Assembly: GCA_003545125.1 (NCBI GenBank)
Contig: DQCI01000004.1
Coordinates: 3,306-10,942 of the forward strand
Length of the DNA: 7,637 nucleotides
Direction of reading: 5' to 3'
DNA from: Paracoccaceae bacterium
GTDB lineage: Bacteria > Pseudomonadota > Alphaproteobacteria > Rhodobacterales > Rhodobacteraceae
Shown here: piece by piece, positions 5,667 to 7,637 of the stretch
How positions within the stretch are numbered: the first letter of the stretch is position 1
Layout of the letters: every line of letters starts with the position of its first letter
Notes under the pieces: model-generated
What the model saw: only the letters and a program-made list of their open reading frames with translations
What the model was told of the DNA's origin: nothing
Database searches by the model: none
Translations under genes and position numbers: made by a program

Positions 5667-5681
5667 TGAACTTTAAGTTCA
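5667..5681. promoter_or_regulatory. 15-bp inverted repeat TGAACTTTAAGTTCA, possible operator
   Basis: Two perfect 7-bp arms flank a single central T. It is an A/T-rich island in G+C-rich surroundings, 37 nt beyond the ilvD stop and 22 nt upstream of the candidate start of the small membrane gene. The symmetry and position fit a protein-binding site, but no partner regulator is in view. Confidence 0.35.
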
Positions 5682-5717
5682 CCCCGCCAGCGCCAAGGGC
5701 GAGCGCCCAGACCTGAA

Positions 5718-7559
5718 TCATTCCTCGTCTGGAAGCATCCGCACCGCGCCCTTGGCCGCCGAGGAGGCAAGAAGCGCATAGGCCTTGAGCGCGGTCGAGA
5801 CCTTGCGGCTGCGCTTCTCGGTCGGGAGCCAGGGCAGCGGTCCCTTGGCGGCGCGGCGTGTCTCCAGCGTGGCGTCGTCGACGGCCAGGTTGATCGTCCG
5901 GCCAGGGATGTCGATCTCGATGGTGTCGCCATCCTCGACCAGACCGATGAGCCCACCCTCCGCCGCTTCCGGCGAGGCATGGCCGATGGAGAGCCCCGAG
6001 GTACCGCCCGAAAAGCGCCCGTCGGTGAGCAGCGCGCAGTCTTTGCCGAGACCTTTCGACTTCAGGTAGCTGGTCGGGTAGAGCATCTCCTGCATGCCGG
6101 GGCCGCCTTGCGGGCCTTCATAGCGGATCACCACCACGTCTCCGGCCGCGACCTGGCCTGTCAGGATCCCCGAGACCGCGCTGTCCTGGCTTTCGAACAC
6201 CCGCGCGGTGCCGGTGAATTTCAGGATCGTCTCGTCCACCCCGGCCGTTTTCACGATGCAGCCGTTGAGCGCGATGTTGCCGAACAGCACCGCGAGCCCG
6301 CCGTCCTGCGAATAAGCGTGTTCGGCCGAGCGGATCACGCCGGTTTTGCGGTCGCGGTCGAGATCCTTGTAGCGGTTTTGGGTCGAGAACGCCTGGGTGG
6401 TGCGCACCCCGCCAGGGGCCGCGCGGTAGAAGGTCTCGACGTCCGGGTCGTTCGCCGTCATCACGTCGTACTTGGCGATGGCCTCGCCCAGGCTCGCGGT
6501 GTGCACGGTGCTGACTGCGTCGTGGATCATCCCGCCCCTGTACATCTCGCCAAGGATGCCGAAGATGCCGCCCGCCCGGTGCACGTCTTCCATGTGGACC
6601 GACTGGACGGCGGGCGCGACCTTGCACAGCACCGGCACCTTGCGGCTGAGCCTGTCGATGTCGTCCATGGTGAAGTTCACCTTGCCCTCGTAGGCGATGG
6701 CGAGCAGATGCAGCACCGTGTTGGTCGAGCCGCCCATGGCGATGTCGAGGCTCATCGCGTTCTCGAACGCTTCGAAAGTCGCGATCTCGCGCGGCAATTG
6801 CCCCGGCTTGTCCTCTTCGTAATGCGCCTTGGTGATCTCGACGATCCGCCGGCCGGCCTCTTTGAACAGCGCCTCGCGGTCGGCATGCGTCGCCAGCATC
6901 GAGCCGTTACCGGGCAGCGCCAGGCCCAGCGCTTCGGCGAGGCAGTTCATCGAGTTGGCGGTGAACATGCCGGAACACGAGCCGCAGGTCGGACAGGCCG
7001 CCTTTTCGATCTCGAGCACCTGCTCGTCGGTGTAGCTGTCGTCGGCGGCGGCGACCATCGCGTCGACCAGGTCGAGATCGTGATCGACGATGTCGGAGCT
7101 GATCTTGCCCGCCTCCATCGGCCCGCCGGAGACGAAGATCACGGGGATGTTGAGCCGCATCGCCGCCATCATCATGCCGGGCGTGATCTTGTCGCAGTTG
7201 GAGATGCAGACCATCGCATCCGCCGCGTGGCCGTTGACCATGTATTCGACGCTGTCGGCGATCACTTCGCGCGACGGCAACGAATAGAGCATGCCGTCAT
7301 GGCCCATGGCGATGCCGTCGTCGATGGCGATGGTGTTGAACTCCTTCGCCACCCCGCCGGCCGCCTCGATCTCGCGCGCGACGAGTTGACCCATGTCCTT
7401 CAGGTGCACATGGCCGGGGACGAACTGGGTGAAGGAATTGACCACCGCGATGATCGGCTTGCCGAAATCCTCGTCGGTCATGCCGGTGGCGCGCCAGAGG
7501 CCCCGGGCGCCGGCCATGTTGCGGCCATGGGTGGAGGTTCTGGAACGATACTGCGGCAT
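5718..7559 (-). CDS. ilvD: Dihydroxy-acid dehydratase
   Basis: IlvD removes water from 2,3-dihydroxyisovalerate and 2,3-dihydroxy-3-methylvalerate to give the 2-oxo acid precursors of valine (also leucine and pantothenate) and isoleucine, in the cytosol. The 613-residue product tracks the 616-residue E. coli enzyme nearly end to end: [19 protein letters not shown] (4-22), [13 protein letters not shown] (41-53), DDGIAMGH (80-87) with metal-binding Asp, [10 protein letters not shown] (120-129) with Cys122, [18 protein letters not shown] (189-206) with Cys192 and Cys195, and [11 protein letters not shown] (517-527). As in E. coli there is Asn at 41, where the [2Fe-2S] subgroup has Cys, so an oxygen-sensitive [4Fe-4S] cluster is likely. 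The start is ATG 7559, with GAGGAG (7571-7566) 6 nt upstream and the family N-terminus MPQYRS; an in-frame GTG at 7583 lies upstream of the site. It appears to be transcribed from the adjacent upstream leader. Confidence 0.97.
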   Translation of the reverse strand: MPQYRSRTSTHGRNMAGARGLWRATGMTDEDFGKPIIAVVNSFTQFVPGHVHLKDMGQLVAREIEAAGGVAKEFNTIAIDDGIAMGHDGMLYSLPSREVIADSVEYMVNGHAADAMVCISNCDKITPGMMMAAMRLNIPVIFVSGGPMEAGKISSDIVDHDLDLVDAMVAAADDSYTDEQVLEIEKAACPTCGSCSGMFTANSMNCLAEALGLALPGNGSMLATHADREALFKEAGRRIVEITKAHYEEDKPGQLPREIATFEAFENAMSLDIAMGGSTNTVLHLLAIAYEGKVNFTMDDIDRLSRKVPVLCKVAPAVQSVHMEDVHRAGGIFGILGEMYRGGMIHDAVSTVHTASLGEAIAKYDVMTANDPDVETFYRAAPGGVRTTQAFSTQNRYKDLDRDRKTGVIRSAEHAYSQDGGLAVLFGNIALNGCIVKTAGVDETILKFTGTARVFESQDSAVSGILTGQVAAGDVVVIRYEGPQGGPGMQEMLYPTSYLKSKGLGKDCALLTDGRFSGGTSGLSIGHASPEAAEGGLIGLVEDGDTIEIDIPGRTINLAVDDATLETRRAAKGPLPWLPTEKRSRKVSTALKAYALLASSAAKGAVRMLPDEE

Positions 7560-7584
7560 GGGTCTCTCCTCGGTCGGTCGCACC

Positions 7585-7614
7585 TTGTTAGCGCAAGCCG
7601 GGCGATGAGGGCAA
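7585..7614 (-). promoter_or_regulatory. Weak promoter candidate for ilvD
   Basis: On the minus strand TTGCCC (7614-7609) and TAACAA (7590-7585) are separated by 18 nt and lie 26-55 bases before the ilvD start. The -10 match is only three of six, so this is tentative. No attenuator leader peptide is visible in the 78 bases available upstream of the start. Confidence 0.2.
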
Positions 7615-7637
7615 TGCGGGGTGCAGGCATTTCCCCC

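Noticed and set aside
5667..5681. SOS (LexA) box
   Set aside because: The centre spacing does not fit either the alphaproteobacterial direct repeat or the Gram-positive inverted site, and neighbouring genes have no DNA repair role.
5333..5980. 215-codon minus-strand frame running from inside ilvD
   Set aside because: Its first two-thirds is an alternate frame of ilvD. Only the part from 5644 onward resembles a protein, and that is annotated as the broken small membrane gene.

Overview
The window is about two-thirds G+C, densely packed and bacterial. Protein sequences and style (strong GGAG-type ribosome sites, high-GC codon use, an E. coli-like dihydroxy-acid dehydratase, LysE/RhtB exporters, a cysteine-free DsrC/TusE relative ending RAWSTG) suggest an alphaproteobacterium, most likely Rhodobacterales. 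That placement is inferred from recognised families, not from a search. I see no mobile element, phage gene, CRISPR array, tRNA or rRNA.

Layout. (1) Positions 1-279, plus strand: the C-terminal end of a LysE-family exporter cut by the window edge. (2) 280-436: a convergent intergenic region with GC-rich stem-loops. (3) 4569-437, minus strand, read right to left: an MsbA-like ABC exporter half-transporter, then, after 73 bp, an acyl-CoA synthetase, then, 1 nt beyond its stop, a small DsrC/TusE-family protein. The last two genes are almost certainly one transcription unit; the ABC gene may be co-transcribed or may end at a weak hairpin. (4) 4570-4817: a divergent regulatory region with several palindromes and a 9-bp direct repeat. 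(5) 4818-5414, plus strand: a complete second LysE-family exporter. (6) 5415-5717: a convergent stretch holding a small membrane-protein gene on the minus strand whose frame is broken by an exact 13-bp tandem duplication. (7) 7559-5718, minus strand: ilvD, the third enzyme of valine/isoleucine synthesis, with 54 bp of upstream leader before a further window edge at 7637.

Functionally this is mostly ordinary chromosomal housekeeping and accessory metabolism: branched-chain amino acid synthesis, amino-acid-type export, lipid or drug export and acyl activation. I do not see a coherent new multi-gene system. The points that deserve a second look are the 13-bp duplication that disrupts the small membrane protein, the loss of both redox cysteines in the DsrC-like protein together with its tight coupling to an acyl-CoA synthetase, and a handful of palindromic sites in the intergenic regions.
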